Below, piece by piece: positions 49,511 through 59,685 of a DNA stretch of 64,000 bases (within the stretch, counting starts at the first letter, position 1; each line of letters begins with the position of its first letter). The notes beneath the pieces are model-generated. The model made no database searches. It saw only the letters and a list, made by a program, of their open reading frames with translations, and was not told the DNA's origin. The stretch spans positions 6,510,001-6,574,000 of the forward strand of contig CM082598.2 in the NCBI GenBank assembly GCA_040954595.2, written 5' to 3'. Made by a program: the position numbers and the translations under genes. The DNA is from Balanoglossus misakiensis. Its lineage: Eukaryota; Hemichordata.

Positions 49511-50935
49511 CTAGCGCATGTCCCTCCGGATGCCTGGTCGCTCCCCATTTAAAGGACAGTCTGTCTTTTTGTGTCCATGTTCACCACACTTGAAGCAGTT
49601 GCCTGGGAAAACTTGTTTGGGTTGGCGAGTTCCATCGTTGCCACGCCGATCCCGGCCATTTTCATTGTTGACACGTCGGCGAAAAGTAGACTCTGGAGTT
49701 GATGATGTTGAAGTTCGCTTCTCTAGTTCAGCAACCTTCTCAGCTAAGTTCTTCAGACCTTTGGTAAGTTCCTCCAATTTGGTTATCATCGTCTTGTCAG
49801 CAACAGTTGCTTGGTGAACCCTGGTAGTGGTCTCCCTATTTACTTCAAGCTTTCTTGCGGCTAGCAACAATCCTGAATAATCTTCTCCCGTATCATATCG
49901 GTGTCTGATTGCATTCTTAATGTGCTCATCTGACAGGCCAGAAAAGAATTTGGTTCGAAGCATGGTTTCTTCTGAATTACTAGAGATGGACTGACCTGAT
50001 CTGAGTTCATCCAAAAGTCCTTCGATGCGACAGGCCCATTCTGCTACCTTTTCTGTCTTCGTTTGTCGTGCTGTATAGAATTTTTCCAAAACTGCTTCCG
50101 GTGGCAATACTTTCCCAAAGACCATGTCCATCTTCGCCATCAATCGGGACACTGTGATGTCTTCTCCCATATGTAGTAGGACTTCAGCAGCGGACGCTCG
50201 TAGGGATTTCCGAACAGCCTGCATAATTATGGTCTCCGGAAACACATTCTCCCTCTGTAGTGCTCGAACTTCATATCGCCACATTTCATAAGTGACATCA
50301 CCTTTGCCAGAGAAGACGACTATTCTTGGGAATTCCACCGAGTGAAAAGCAGTAGTGGCTGTGGCTGGCTGTGCAGCAGCTGCTTGGGCAGGTGAAGACA
50401 TAATAAATGGTGAAGAATCTGCAACTGAAGTTGGTACTGGAAATGCTGGAAATGGAATCGGATGTGGCATAGGGGTTGATACGATTGGTTTCAGTGGAGC
50501 AGGTGATATGGCCTGTGCAACCGCTTTCCTATCTGCTTCAGACAGTAAACTCAACATGTTAATAATTTCCTGTACATCTGCTTTGGGTTTGGATGTCTTG
50601 GGATCACTGGTTTCATTGTAATCTAGGCCAGTACTTTGTTCGGTTTCCTCAATTAAATGCCACAGTTCCAACCCTCGGGCTGTGGTCACAAGACTTGCCC
50701 GTAATTTGCTTTCTTCAAAAGTGCTTTTATGTATTACTGGCAGAGCGGCTGTGGCTGATTCTATATTCTCAAATATGACAAAAGCGGAATCTTTATCAGA
50801 AATATAAATTTGATCAACCTGGGCCAAACCAAGCTGTAACTCGATAAATTCACTAACATTTTTCTTTGTACATTCAAAAGGCAAGTGTTGCACATAAATG
50901 CTTCGCTCTTGAATTGATATTTTGGACACAGCCAT
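49511..50935 (-). CDS. gag: Ty3-type gag with RRM-like N-terminus and CCHC zinc knuckle
   Basis: 474 codons from the ATG at 50935 (MAVSKISIQ); the frame is open slightly further upstream without an ATG. Residues about 10-80 look like an RNA-recognition fold (RSIYVQHLPF as RNP2-like, DSAFVIFEN as RNP1-like). A proline-rich linker follows, then a capsid region (FSGKGDVTYEMWRYEV, KMDMVFGKV, EWACRIEGLLDEL), a coiled-coil stretch (TKLEELTKGLKNLAEKVAEL) and one CX2CX4HX4C knuckle (CFKCGEHGHKKTDC). This order, RRM-like then capsid then knuckle, resembles the gag lineage that gave rise to vertebrate PNMA genes; that link is inferred from layout and motif style. Confidence 0.88.
   Translation of the reverse strand: MAVSKISIQERSIYVQHLPFECTKKNVSEFIELQLGLAQVDQIYISDKDSAFVIFENIESATAALPVIHKSTFEESKLRASLVTTARGLELWHLIEETEQSTGLDYNETSDPKTSKPKADVQEIINMLSLLSEADRKAVAQAISPAPLKPIVSTPMPHPIPFPAFPVPTSVADSSPFIMSSPAQAAAAQPATATTAFHSVEFPRIVVFSGKGDVTYEMWRYEVRALQRENVFPETIIMQAVRKSLRASAAEVLLHMGEDITVSRLMAKMDMVFGKVLPPEAVLEKFYTARQTKTEKVAEWACRIEGLLDELRSGQSISSNSEETMLRTKFFSGLSDEHIKNAIRHRYDTGEDYSGLLLAARKLEVNRETTTRVHQATVADKTMITKLEELTKGLKNLAEKVAELEKRTSTSSTPESTFRRRVNNENGRDRRGNDGTRQPKQVFPGNCFKCGEHGHKKTDCPLNGERPGIRRDMR
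49547..49553 (-). promoter_or_regulatory. Probable -1 ribosomal frameshift site T TTA AAT
   Basis: The heptamer TTTAAAT sits in the gag frame as X XXY YYZ directly after the zinc knuckle, and a -1 slip here enters the open pol frame. Gag ends with TAG 34-36 nt further on. A downstream stimulatory structure was not evaluated. Confidence 0.7.
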
Positions 50936-51985
50936 TCTTTTCCCCAGAAAATGAAAGGCAATTTGGGAGGATTCTGACGTGTCGTTAAATACGATGCAAT
51001 GCAAGCTATTTCACTGGAAAATCTTAACAATAATATCAGTATCTACTGGCATAGCACATACGTTAACAGGGAATGGACTAAGCATAGAATAGTTTACAGA
51101 CACTGCCAAAGGTTCTATAGAGACTAATGTATGATTTGGATGAATACGACCATTCATGGACAGTCTCAATAATAATGAAACAACTAAATAACTAATACAA
51201 TAATAAACTAACTCAAGTCAATATACAATATTTAACTTATAACTTAATATTTTTTTTTCAACAAGTGCTGACAATTTTTTTTTTCACGTCGTTTGGAAAA
51301 TAATGAACTGAAATTTACAAAGAAAATTTATACTTCAGCACTTAACCAAAATATACTGTTGAAAGAAAATAATTTTTTTTTTTTTTTAAAGCAGGCTAAA
51401 GGCAACAAAACATGGGTTTATATCCACATGGAGCCCACTTCAACAATTAAATCAAAGTCAAAACTACTTTGACCACATTGCATTATATAGACAATATTGA
51501 AATTTCTAAGAAAAATTTACAAACATTACGTTACACCAGGTTCTACGGCGAATAACCAGAAAGTTCGTTTGCAATAAAATACCCAGTCCACAAGTTCAAG
51601 TCCGAAGTTATCACAGATGGAAACTATGCGCCACGGACGGAATTTATGCGCACTGTCTCTAGTTTGCACGGAATAACACTGTCAAGTTCTGGACACACAA
51701 TACCTTGTATACCGCGATGAACACTTCACACTAAACAGTTCCGGCCGGTAACAGTTCAGCGACTTCACCACTTGGCACTCTGCAGAGAATTTTCCTCGCC
51801 GTTGACGCTTGGACCTGGCTCCCGTCTGTCTGCAGTCCGGGTGGCTCCCCAAGGACGTCCAGCTCAGCGAAAGACACACCTGGTTGGGCGTTGTCCGTTG
51901 TCCAGACACTTCTGACCAGTTAAAACATGGCACTTGTCAGTATCATCCTCTCCGTCCCGAAAAAAGAACTTGCGTAGGAATTGCC

Positions 51986-52005
51986 AAATCCTGCCGACTA
52001 CGCCA
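51986..52005 (-). other. Primer-binding site for tRNA-Ser
   Basis: Two bases inside the 5' LTR the minus strand reads TGGCGTAGTCGGCAGGATTT, complementary to the 3' end of animal tRNA-Ser of the AGA/UGA type plus CCA (family knowledge). The region between it and gag (50936-51985) is untranslated leader with several A/T tracts. Confidence 0.8.
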
Positions 52006-52007
52006 TT

Positions 52008-52649
52008 TGTCACGGTTGTCGCCGTTCATTCCAACATATTCACACCAAACAGGTTACGGGTAACAAAGACATAGGCCTTACATTTAATAACTGAAATGGA
52101 ACAAATACATGTCAGTTCCAACGTGTGTGGCCGGTCTGGCTACAGAGGTGAACTGCTAAATTACACACATGTATGGGAGTTCACCTCCAACAGAATACAC
52201 CAAAATTCATGCAAGTGAAAAATATAGACATACAATTGGAAAATTGACGCAAGTTAAAGACACCAATTACTTGTGCTGAAATGAGTCGGTAGAATGCACC
52301 AAAATACAAAGCTTCAAGCAACAGGTAAGGTACAAGGAAACTAACCTGAAATGGAACAAATACATGTCAGTTCCAACGTGTGTGGCCGGTCTGGCTACAG
52401 AGGTGAACTGACCAATTTTATGCACCATGTCCTTTTATATCAGCAATTACATCATAGTGCCAGATTAGCTTGTGTTCATTGGTCAAATGAAACTTCCAGG
52501 TGGTTTGCATATAATTAAGATCAACCAATTGAAGGTAAGTACTATTACGTCATATGAATAATTGAATAACTAATTACTATAAGATACAGGTATAACATAC
52601 ATACAGATATACATGTATACAAATTCAATGGATCAACAAGGCCGTTACA
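52008..52649 (-). repeat. 5' LTR (right)
   Basis: 642 bp; direct copy of 44593-45234. On the minus strand it begins TGTAACGGCC and ends CCGTGACA. Confidence 0.92.
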
Positions 52650-52849
52650 AGAGTATTAAGTGTTCGCATTTTTTTCAATCCACGGCACTCCCAAGCCACA
52701 AGAAGAGACAAGGGTGGCAACATTTCCGGGTCTCCAGCACTGTATTTTCAAGTCCAGAATAACACAACAAATAAATGTCTGACAATTGAATTATTACGTT
52801 TGCAGTAACAACATACTCTATACTTACTATATCTACTCTGTAATTCAAT

Positions 52850-55800
52850 GAAAAGGTATAAATCGGCGATATGTTGTTTGGTGGCGCTGTTGATCGGCTG
52901 CCTTTTAGCTCTCTCCAAATTATTGTGATTTTTATTGCTTATTTCGCGTTTTGCTGTGCTGAATTTTTACCATCGGATGTGTAAAGACTCCTGGTAGCGA
53001 CTGCTGATTTTACTCCGTCCATTTCGCATTCTGTTGGCTATATTTTTTCGGCTATTTCTTGCTGTGACTGTGGTACATTTCCGGCAACATGGCATCGAAG
53101 CTTTGGACATCCATTGTGCGGACACCTGCAGCTCGAATTGTGTATTCCACCAATCAGACTCATCAATGGTTTAGACCACGTGGAAGAAAGGCTGGACGGA
53201 AACATCCCAAACCAAGGTGCCAAATTCCAACTATTGTTAGCCATCATCGCAAACAAAGGCCGGCCGGGTATACATGTATTCAGACACAGGTGCTACGGCA
53301 GATTCCAACCTCCCATCATGCGGATACAAAGACAGAATATTACATTCAAACTGGTATAGCTATATCTACAGTGCTAAATGTCTTTCAGCGTCAATGTATG
53401 TATCGTCCACGCTTTATCAATGTGTTAAATCGTATTACCCTGCGCAGAGAATCAACATCTTTGCAAGCTCGCACCGTTAACTTTACGTTATGGAATGCCC
53501 GATCCATAAGTACCAAGGTACAATCTGGTTCTGATTCCATCATTCAGAATAAGACCGACATATTTGCTGTAACTGAAACATGGTTAAAAGAATCGGACAA
53601 TAACATCTCAGCGCATTTATCATCAACTCTGAGTGGTTACAGAATATTCCAGGTATCGCGTGCGAAACAACGTGGTGGAGGGATAGCTGTTATATTCAGA
53701 TCCAACCTGAAATTCATCTCAAACAAGACACACTCATTCAGTTGTTCGCCTTCTAGTCATCTATAGACCACAAAAGGGAACTGTCAGTGACTTTCTACGT
53801 GAATTTTCCACCCTCTTGGAGAGTGTGATTTGTTCTCAAGGGCGACTAGTAATTGTTGGTGATTTTAACATTCACTTCGACGATAGTACGAATAATGACA
53901 ACATTAAGTTTGTAGATTTACTCAACACAATGGGACCACGGGCGTCATGGAACAATAAAGTGTATGGATAATTTAGCATAGGCCTAAACGAACACACAAT
54001 AAATTATTTCGTGTTTTTTTATGTGAACGAGAACTACACTCACGAACGGCCTAGCAAAATATGCGAGCGGAACGCGGAAGTGATCGAGCAATCTACAACC
54101 GCACGAGCGCACGCGCCCGGCCCAGCGCGCGCGGCAGACGATCGTACGACTCCGCTCCGTTGCTAGCCAGGACAGACGCGTTCGTATACAGGGCAGATCA
54201 GTTGCGGGCGCGCACGCATGCTCAATACGAGATCGTATACACACGGTGCCTATCCCCTATAGAGGTACGCGTACGGTGTGGTTTTGCACATAAAGTTAAC
54301 ACTGACCTAGCTTTAGTGCATTTCTCGTCCGCACCAAACAAACCTATGAAATATTTTATTCTTTGTTCATTGTGGACGTCGCGTTTATGCTAAGTTTATT
54401 AATATCTATACACTTTATTGTTCCATGACGCCGGTGATGGGACTTGCACAACATGTAATTGGACCGACGCATACAAAAGGCCACACATTGGATTTAATTA
54501 TCACTCGCGCAGCTGATCCATGTGTAAACGAAACCAGATGTGATTGGCTCTTGCTATCTGACCATGCTGCCATTCACTTTTCAACTGTTTTCATGCGACC
54601 ACGTCCACTGAGAACTCTCCAATCATCGAGAAAGCTTACTAACATCGACATCAGTGATCTTCAGCAGAAAATTGCATCATCTCCATTGCCAAGTCTCTCG
54701 GAAATTGACGGGTGCCCTTCTCTTCTTGTGAGTACGTATAATGAAGCCCTGACTACAGTTATTGATGCCATTGCACCTGTTGTCACGAAATATGTTTTGG
54801 ACAAAGTGCGTTCACCGTGGTTTACAGAAGATTTACTGAAGTTGCGACAAAAGCTCCGTCAGTTAGAAAGGCAGTGGGTGAAGACAGGCCTGGTTGTACA
54901 TGAAGAAATGTTTAAATCCGCTAGAAACCAGTATACAGCCAGATTACGTGATGCACATTCATCCTATCATCGTAGCTGTATTGTGTGTGCTGATACCAAG
55001 AAGTTGTTTCGTATAATTGATGAGATCGCAGGTACTAAGGGCGCGTTGGCATCAGCCACACCGGACATGGACTCAAACAAATTACCGGACACCTTCGCAG
55101 ATTTCTTCCTTTCTAAGATCAAGAAGATCCGTGAGACTTTGGTATCTGTTCCACCTTGTGATTTTCCTAAAGACTATAAGCTTTGATCTCAGTGCTTTCA
55201 AAACAGTTTCAATTGATTTTGTTGAAAAGCTCATTGGTTTGCTCCCCACCAAATCCTCATATCATGATCCCATACCAACATCATTGCTAAAACAGTGTGT
55301 TCATCAAGTATCTCCAGCAATTACCGGTATCATCAATTCTTCACTGAAGTCTGGTGTATTTCCCAGCCCATGTAAATCGGCGATTGTACGCCCATTACTA
55401 AAGAAGTCAACCCTTGATAAAAATGTGTTGAAAAATTATGGACCGGTGTCGAATTTAACTTATATCTCTAAGTTGATTGAGAAGTCAGTTTTATTTCAAC
55501 TTAATTCGCATCTGTGCAGTAACAACTTGTACGCTAAATGTCAGTCTGCTTATCGACAAGGTCACAGTACTGAGACTGCGCTCATTCGAGTCCAAAACGA
55601 TGTGCTTCGGGCTCTAGATCGCCGGGATGATGTTATTTTAATTCTTCTTGATTTGTCAGCCGCCTTCGATACCATCGACCACAACATCTTGATTCATAGA
55701 ATATGTCATAGGTTTGGTATCCAGGGTACCGTTCTCAACTGGATTACTTCATATTTACAAGGCAAAACAATGAGAGTACGTATTGGGTCGGTGATGTCGG

Positions 55801-56215
55801 AGGCACAACCACTTGATTGCGGCGCTCCCCAGGGCTAGGTCTTGGGACCAGTTTTATTTAGTTTGTATACAACACCGCTTGAGGACATTATAGATAAACA
55901 CGGTCTACAAAGTATGTTTTATGCTGATGACTCTCAGTTGTATATTGTTTGCTCTCGTGATTGTGTCCCGAGTAAAATTATTGAGAACTGTATAAGTGAA
56001 ATTCGCCAGTGGATGCATGATAACATGCTTGTACTTAGACCGAAGTTATTAGATTCTCTTCTGAGTTTGGCGATAGGGACCGACCACGAGAGTGTGATGT
56101 ACAAGTCGGGGATATCAGCGTCCATTCATCACCTACAGTGATTGACCTCGGTGTCACATTTGATATTACGATGACCATGACATCACATATTTCCACTTTG
56201 TGTAAATCAGCGTAG
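52850..56215 (+). mobile_element. Decayed CR1-like LINE
   Basis: Plus-strand fragments give an endonuclease (LWNARSISTK, VTETWL, later GDFNIH), then GHTLDLIITR, then reverse transcriptase (ISKLIEKSVLFQLNSHL, LDLSAAFDTIDH, GAPQG, FYADDSQLYIV) and the downstream LGVTFD segment. It is dead: frameshift near 53750, TAG after GAPQG at 55836-55838, frameshift near 56140, and truncation at the GACA microsatellite. A 500-bp MITE interrupts the endonuclease. The 5' limit is uncertain; the first ATG-like frame is near 53089. 52654-52850 shows nothing recognisable. Confidence 0.8.
53937..54436. mobile_element. MITE inserted in the LINE endonuclease
   Basis: Terminal inverted repeats of about 35 bp (CACGGGCGTCATGGAACAAT at the left, complement at the right with few mismatches). 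Flanked on both sides by ATGGGAC (53930-53936 and 54437-54443). Removing the element and one ATGGGAC restores the LINE reading frame across the endonuclease. The centre is GC-rich, and its open frames look incidental. A 7-bp duplication is unusual; 8 bp with one mismatch is possible. Confidence 0.8.
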
Positions 56216-56216
56216 G

Positions 56217-56250
56217 TAGGCAGACAGACAGACAGACAGACAGACAGAGA
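56217..56250. repeat. (GACA)n microsatellite
   Basis: Short tract of GACA repeats at the junction between the LINE and the gypsy remnant. Confidence 0.85.
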
Positions 56251-56299
56251 CAGAGGGTAATACATTTGGAAGCATTAACTATTATGTCATTATTGGTGG

Positions 56300-57265
56300 T
56301 TGGGTTAAGGCACGGCGTAGAGTTTGGAAGGCCTCTTCTGTTCCTTCAGTCAACTTGAACTTCGCATTAGTCCTGGTCAGTTCATGAAGAGGTAATGCAT
56401 TCTGGGCAAAATTGGCGACGAATCTTCTGTAATAACTACATAATTCGATGAAAGCTTTGACTTTAGTGATACTCTTTGGTGTAGGCCAATCGGCTACTTT
56501 TGTGATACTTTAGAGTCAGGCTGAATTCCATCACCAGAGATTTGATGCGAGAGAAACGAAACTCTTGCAGAAAAGAACTGGCACTTATCTGGTCTGATTT
56601 TGAGATTAGCAGCACGGAATCTGGTGAACACTTCTTCTAGGTTCTTTAGATGATCGTCAAATGTTTTCCCCAGGACAAGAACATTATCCAGGTACACCAA
56701 AACCTTAGACCAATGTACCCCAGGCATTACTTTGAATTGTTATAAACCATCACCTGTTGTAAAGGCCGTATTTTCTTTGTCTTCTCGATCCATTGCAATC
56801 TGCCAGTATCCACTAGCAAGGCCAATCACTGTGAAATAAACAGAACCTCCCAGAGCATCTAAGGAGTCGTCAATTCGTGTTAAAGGGTTTGAATCTTTAA
56901 CAGTGACCTTGTTCAAATGACGATAGTCCACACAGAAGCGATATGACCCATCCTTTTTCTTGACCATTACTATTGGGGCTGCCCATGGACTGCAACTTAC
57001 TTCAATGACATCCTTCTGAATCAGCTTATCGACTTGCCTTTGTATTTCGTCATGCATTGATGGAGAAGTACGATACGGTCTTTTCTTAATGGGTAAAGTT
57101 TCCCACGTACAAATTGTGTGTTGTGTTAAAGTCGTTCGGCCATAATCGTTGGTTCCCTTGCTGAAAATGTCACTTTTTCAGCGAGTAATTTCTCCGCTTT
57201 CGTTTTCATTTCTTCTGTAAGTGTAGCTTTATTCAGGCTGATGGATGGCATAGGTTTAGGCTTTT
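56300..57265 (-). pseudogene. Decayed gypsy-type pol remnant
   Basis: Minus-strand frames show the start of a Ty3-type reverse transcriptase (QKDVIEVSCSPWAAPIVMVK, FCVDYRHLNKVTVKD) and, after a break near 56735, the next part with YLDN in place of YLDD and then KIRPDKCQFF. Weak homology continues to about 56290. The catalytic change, stops and missing protease, RNase H and integrase mean it is non-functional. It is probably the same element as the gag piece at 58285-58538. Confidence 0.75.
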
Positions 57266-58284
57266 CAACCATTCCCTGGATACAGGAGCTGTCCCAGACA
57301 ACTGGAAGAAAGCTAACATTACTCCTATCTTTAAAAGGGGTGCAAAGTCTGATCCGGGTAATTATCGTCCAGTCAGCTTAACCAGCATTTGCGGCAAGAT
57401 CTTGGAGTCCATCATCAGGGACCACATTGTTAGCCATTTAAACAAGCACAACTTGACCACTAGCTCACAACACGGTTTTTGCCATGGAAAGTCTTGTATG
57501 ACTAATTTGTTGGAGTTCCTAGACGAGATAACTTACTTCATGGACGATGACGACCCAGTGGATGTAGTGTACTTGGATTTTGTTAAAGCTTTTGACAAAG
57601 TTCCCCACAGTATATTCAATTAACCAGTCATGGAATCAGAGGCCAAATTGCCAAGTGGATAGAGGCTTGGTTAACTGACAGAGAGCAGCGTGTGGTGTTT
57701 CATCTATGTGGCAGTCTGTTTCTAGTGGTGTTCCACAGGGCTCGGTCCTCGGCCCTCGGCCCAGTGCTATTTTTGATTTATATCAATGACATCGATGTGG
57801 GAATAAAATCAACAATCACGAAATTTGCGGACGATACCAAACTATATAACCCAGTTGGCACAACTGCCGACAGAATAGTTTTGCAGCTAGATCTGGATAG
57901 GCTACACAAGTGGGCCTGTGACTGGCAAATGAGCTTTAACGTAAAAAATGTAAAGTGATGCACCTTTGGAGCAAGAATCCAAACCATATCTATAACATGA
58001 ATACTATTCCACTGGAAAGCATTGATGAAGAAAAGGATCTGGGTGTCATTGTTCATAGGAGCTTGAAACCATCACGACAGTGTGTAGAAGCAGTGAAAAA
58101 AGGCAAACAAAGTTCTGGGGATGATGAAAAGAACTCTTTCGTTTAAATCCAAGGATATAATTTTGCGTTTGTACAATCAGTTGGTAAGGCCACGACTTGA
58201 GTACTCGGTTCAGGCTTGGTCACCTTGGCATTCTCGAACAGGTGCAGCGTCGCGCAACAAAACTGATTCCTCAACTCCAACATA
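57266..58284 (+). mobile_element. 5'-truncated CR1-like LINE inside the gypsy remnant
   Basis: Plus-strand frames: a GAVPDNWKKANITPIFKRG start, SICGKILESIIRDHI, VVYLDFVKAFDKVPH, LGPVLFLIYINDI, KFADDTKLY, LGVIVHRSLKPS, LVRPRLEYSVQAWSPW and EQVQRRATKLIP. At least four frame breaks separate them (near 57620, 57690, 57957 and 58135). It is a different subfamily from the LINE at 52.85 kb. Its two sides join gypsy sequence on the opposite strand. Confidence 0.75.
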
Positions 58285-58538
58285 AGCCTTAAACGCAGCT
58301 CCACCAAGACGAGTAGGTAAAATTGTAGCCAAATAATTATCATCTAAATTTGGGTAAGCACGAACTGCAACTTCAAAGCGACGGCACCACTGAAGAAAAT
58401 CTTCCTTACCGTCTACCAAAAGCATTGTGGCAGTTCAAATTTGAAAGGAGCTCGAAAATTGGCTCGTAGTTGTACACCTGGCTCTGCTTCTGGGTTGTTC
58501 CCGTCTGGCTGTGGCTGCTGGTCTTTTTCGTTATTCAT
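58285..58538 (-). pseudogene. Gypsy-type gag fragment
   Basis: An ATG at 58538 begins a hydrophilic N-terminus (MNNEKDQQPQPDGNNPEAEP), then after a 1-nt frameshift near 58432 a capsid-like piece (DGKEDFLQWCRRFEVAVRAY, LPTRLGGAAFKAY). It stops abruptly where LINE sequence begins. Confidence 0.6.
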
Positions 58539-58661
58539 AGTGGTTTTTCTTGTCCGAATTCTTTTGAAACCTTCAGCCAATTTCCTCAGGTATAAGTAAC
58601 TCGAATTTCAGTTCAATGCACTTGAAAAACTGTGTTGAGTTTCAGAGAAAAATAAAAATTA

Positions 58662-58951
58662 CGTGCAGTATAATTATGGTTATTCTTCTTACCTGGAGTG
58701 AGTGGAGTGAATTGAAATAGCTGAATTCCCTTGACCTCCGGGTGAACGTAGCCTTTTAAAGTCGACCTATGACCTATAACCTGAATAAATTAAAGTATAC
58801 ATGCAATGCACTCTGGGAAATCCCCTCATGGAAGCCATCTTTGAAAGCAGGATAACAAACAAATAAATTAACACAATGAGGGGGAGGGAGGGAGCTATTT
58901 CAATTCACTCCACTCACTCCAGGTAGGAAGAATAACCATAATTATACTGCA
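58662..58951. mobile_element. 290-bp foldback element with 60-bp inverted ends
   Basis: GTGCAGTATAATTATGGTTA and the following CTTACCTGGAGTGAGTGGAG run to about 58721; their complement runs from about 58892 to 58951. The same end sequence recurs at about 63076-63135 beside the tyrosine-recombinase remnant. No coding sequence lies between the arms. Confidence 0.65.
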
Positions 58952-59470
58952 CGGAAGTATGGCAAGCCTCAGGGGTCTTAAGTATAGCAATAGTAGTATA
59001 TAATGTTGAAGTAGTACGATTATATTTTGATTCGTTAATATATTATAAATAAACTTGACTCTATTAATGGTAACACTGTGTATATTATGAAAAGCTACAA
59101 GTTTATTATAAGTGGACATTATTATTTTATTCTAAAAGCTTATCCATTAATTAACTTACAATAAAATATTATTTACAAACATTATTAATATAATTACATT
59201 CATCTCTATATTATTTAAACATGGTATTATATTATTTAATTGTATTTACAAATTATAATTTTGTTTGATAGTATGATTGCCATCTTGAAGATGTATGTTT
59301 TTAAAATAATTATTTGATTTTTAAATACGAGAAAATGGTTGGTACATCACATCAATTTATTTTAACTTTTATTTTTGTTATTTATTAAAATGGTGAAATG
59401 AATATAAACACAAATTTTTATATTTTAAGTGACTATGCTTTTATGTTAATTCTGTAGTCTGTTAGATGAT
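58952..59470. other. Very AT-rich non-coding stretch
   Basis: Long A/T runs; the density of TATA, TTATT and AATAA words is far above that of the neighbours. No gene or repeat structure is recognised. Confidence 0.5.
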
Positions 59471-59685
59471 CATTGAATAGCTTATGTTTTCCATGCATTA
59501 TATATAGAGGGCGTGTGTTTAAGCTATTCAAAGACTCTAAGATTTTAAGACACTTTGCAAGTATTGATATTATTTACTTGTTTACTACCTTCACTTCCAC
59601 CTCACTAGAGGGCGCACAATTTTTGCTGTCGGCCATTTTCCGTGTTTTCCGTTTGTTTTGCGCGTCTCAGTCGCAGTCGGAAGAG

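Larger units (their letters stand above)
44575..52649 (-). mobile_element. Complete Ty3-type LTR retrotransposon
   Basis: Long terminal repeats at 44575-45234 and 52008-52649 share 642 bp that I could not distinguish by eye. The plus-strand reading starts TGTCACGG and ends CGTTACA. The flanking 4-bp duplication AGAG (44571-44574, 52650-52653) marks the insertion. The left repeat has an extra 18 bp at its outer end (TGTCACGGTTGTCGCC twice). Order on the minus strand: 5' LTR, primer-binding site, gag, pol (protease, reverse transcriptase, RNase H, integrase), 3' LTR. No envelope gene is present. Uninterrupted frames and matching LTRs suggest a recent insertion. Confidence 0.93.

Noticed and set aside
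51986-52005. Possible tRNA-Ser gene
   Set aside because: Only the 3' end complement is present, next to an LTR; it is a primer-binding site, not a tRNA gene.
54061-54393. 110-codon frame and its antisense partner
   Set aside because: It lies entirely inside the GC-rich core of a MITE; arginine-rich low-complexity translation without a family.
59473-59685. N-terminal extension of the SAM protein
   Set aside because: The upstream frame is translated 5' flank; the first ATG with a matching SAM start is 59686, just after a promoter-like GGCCATTTTCC.
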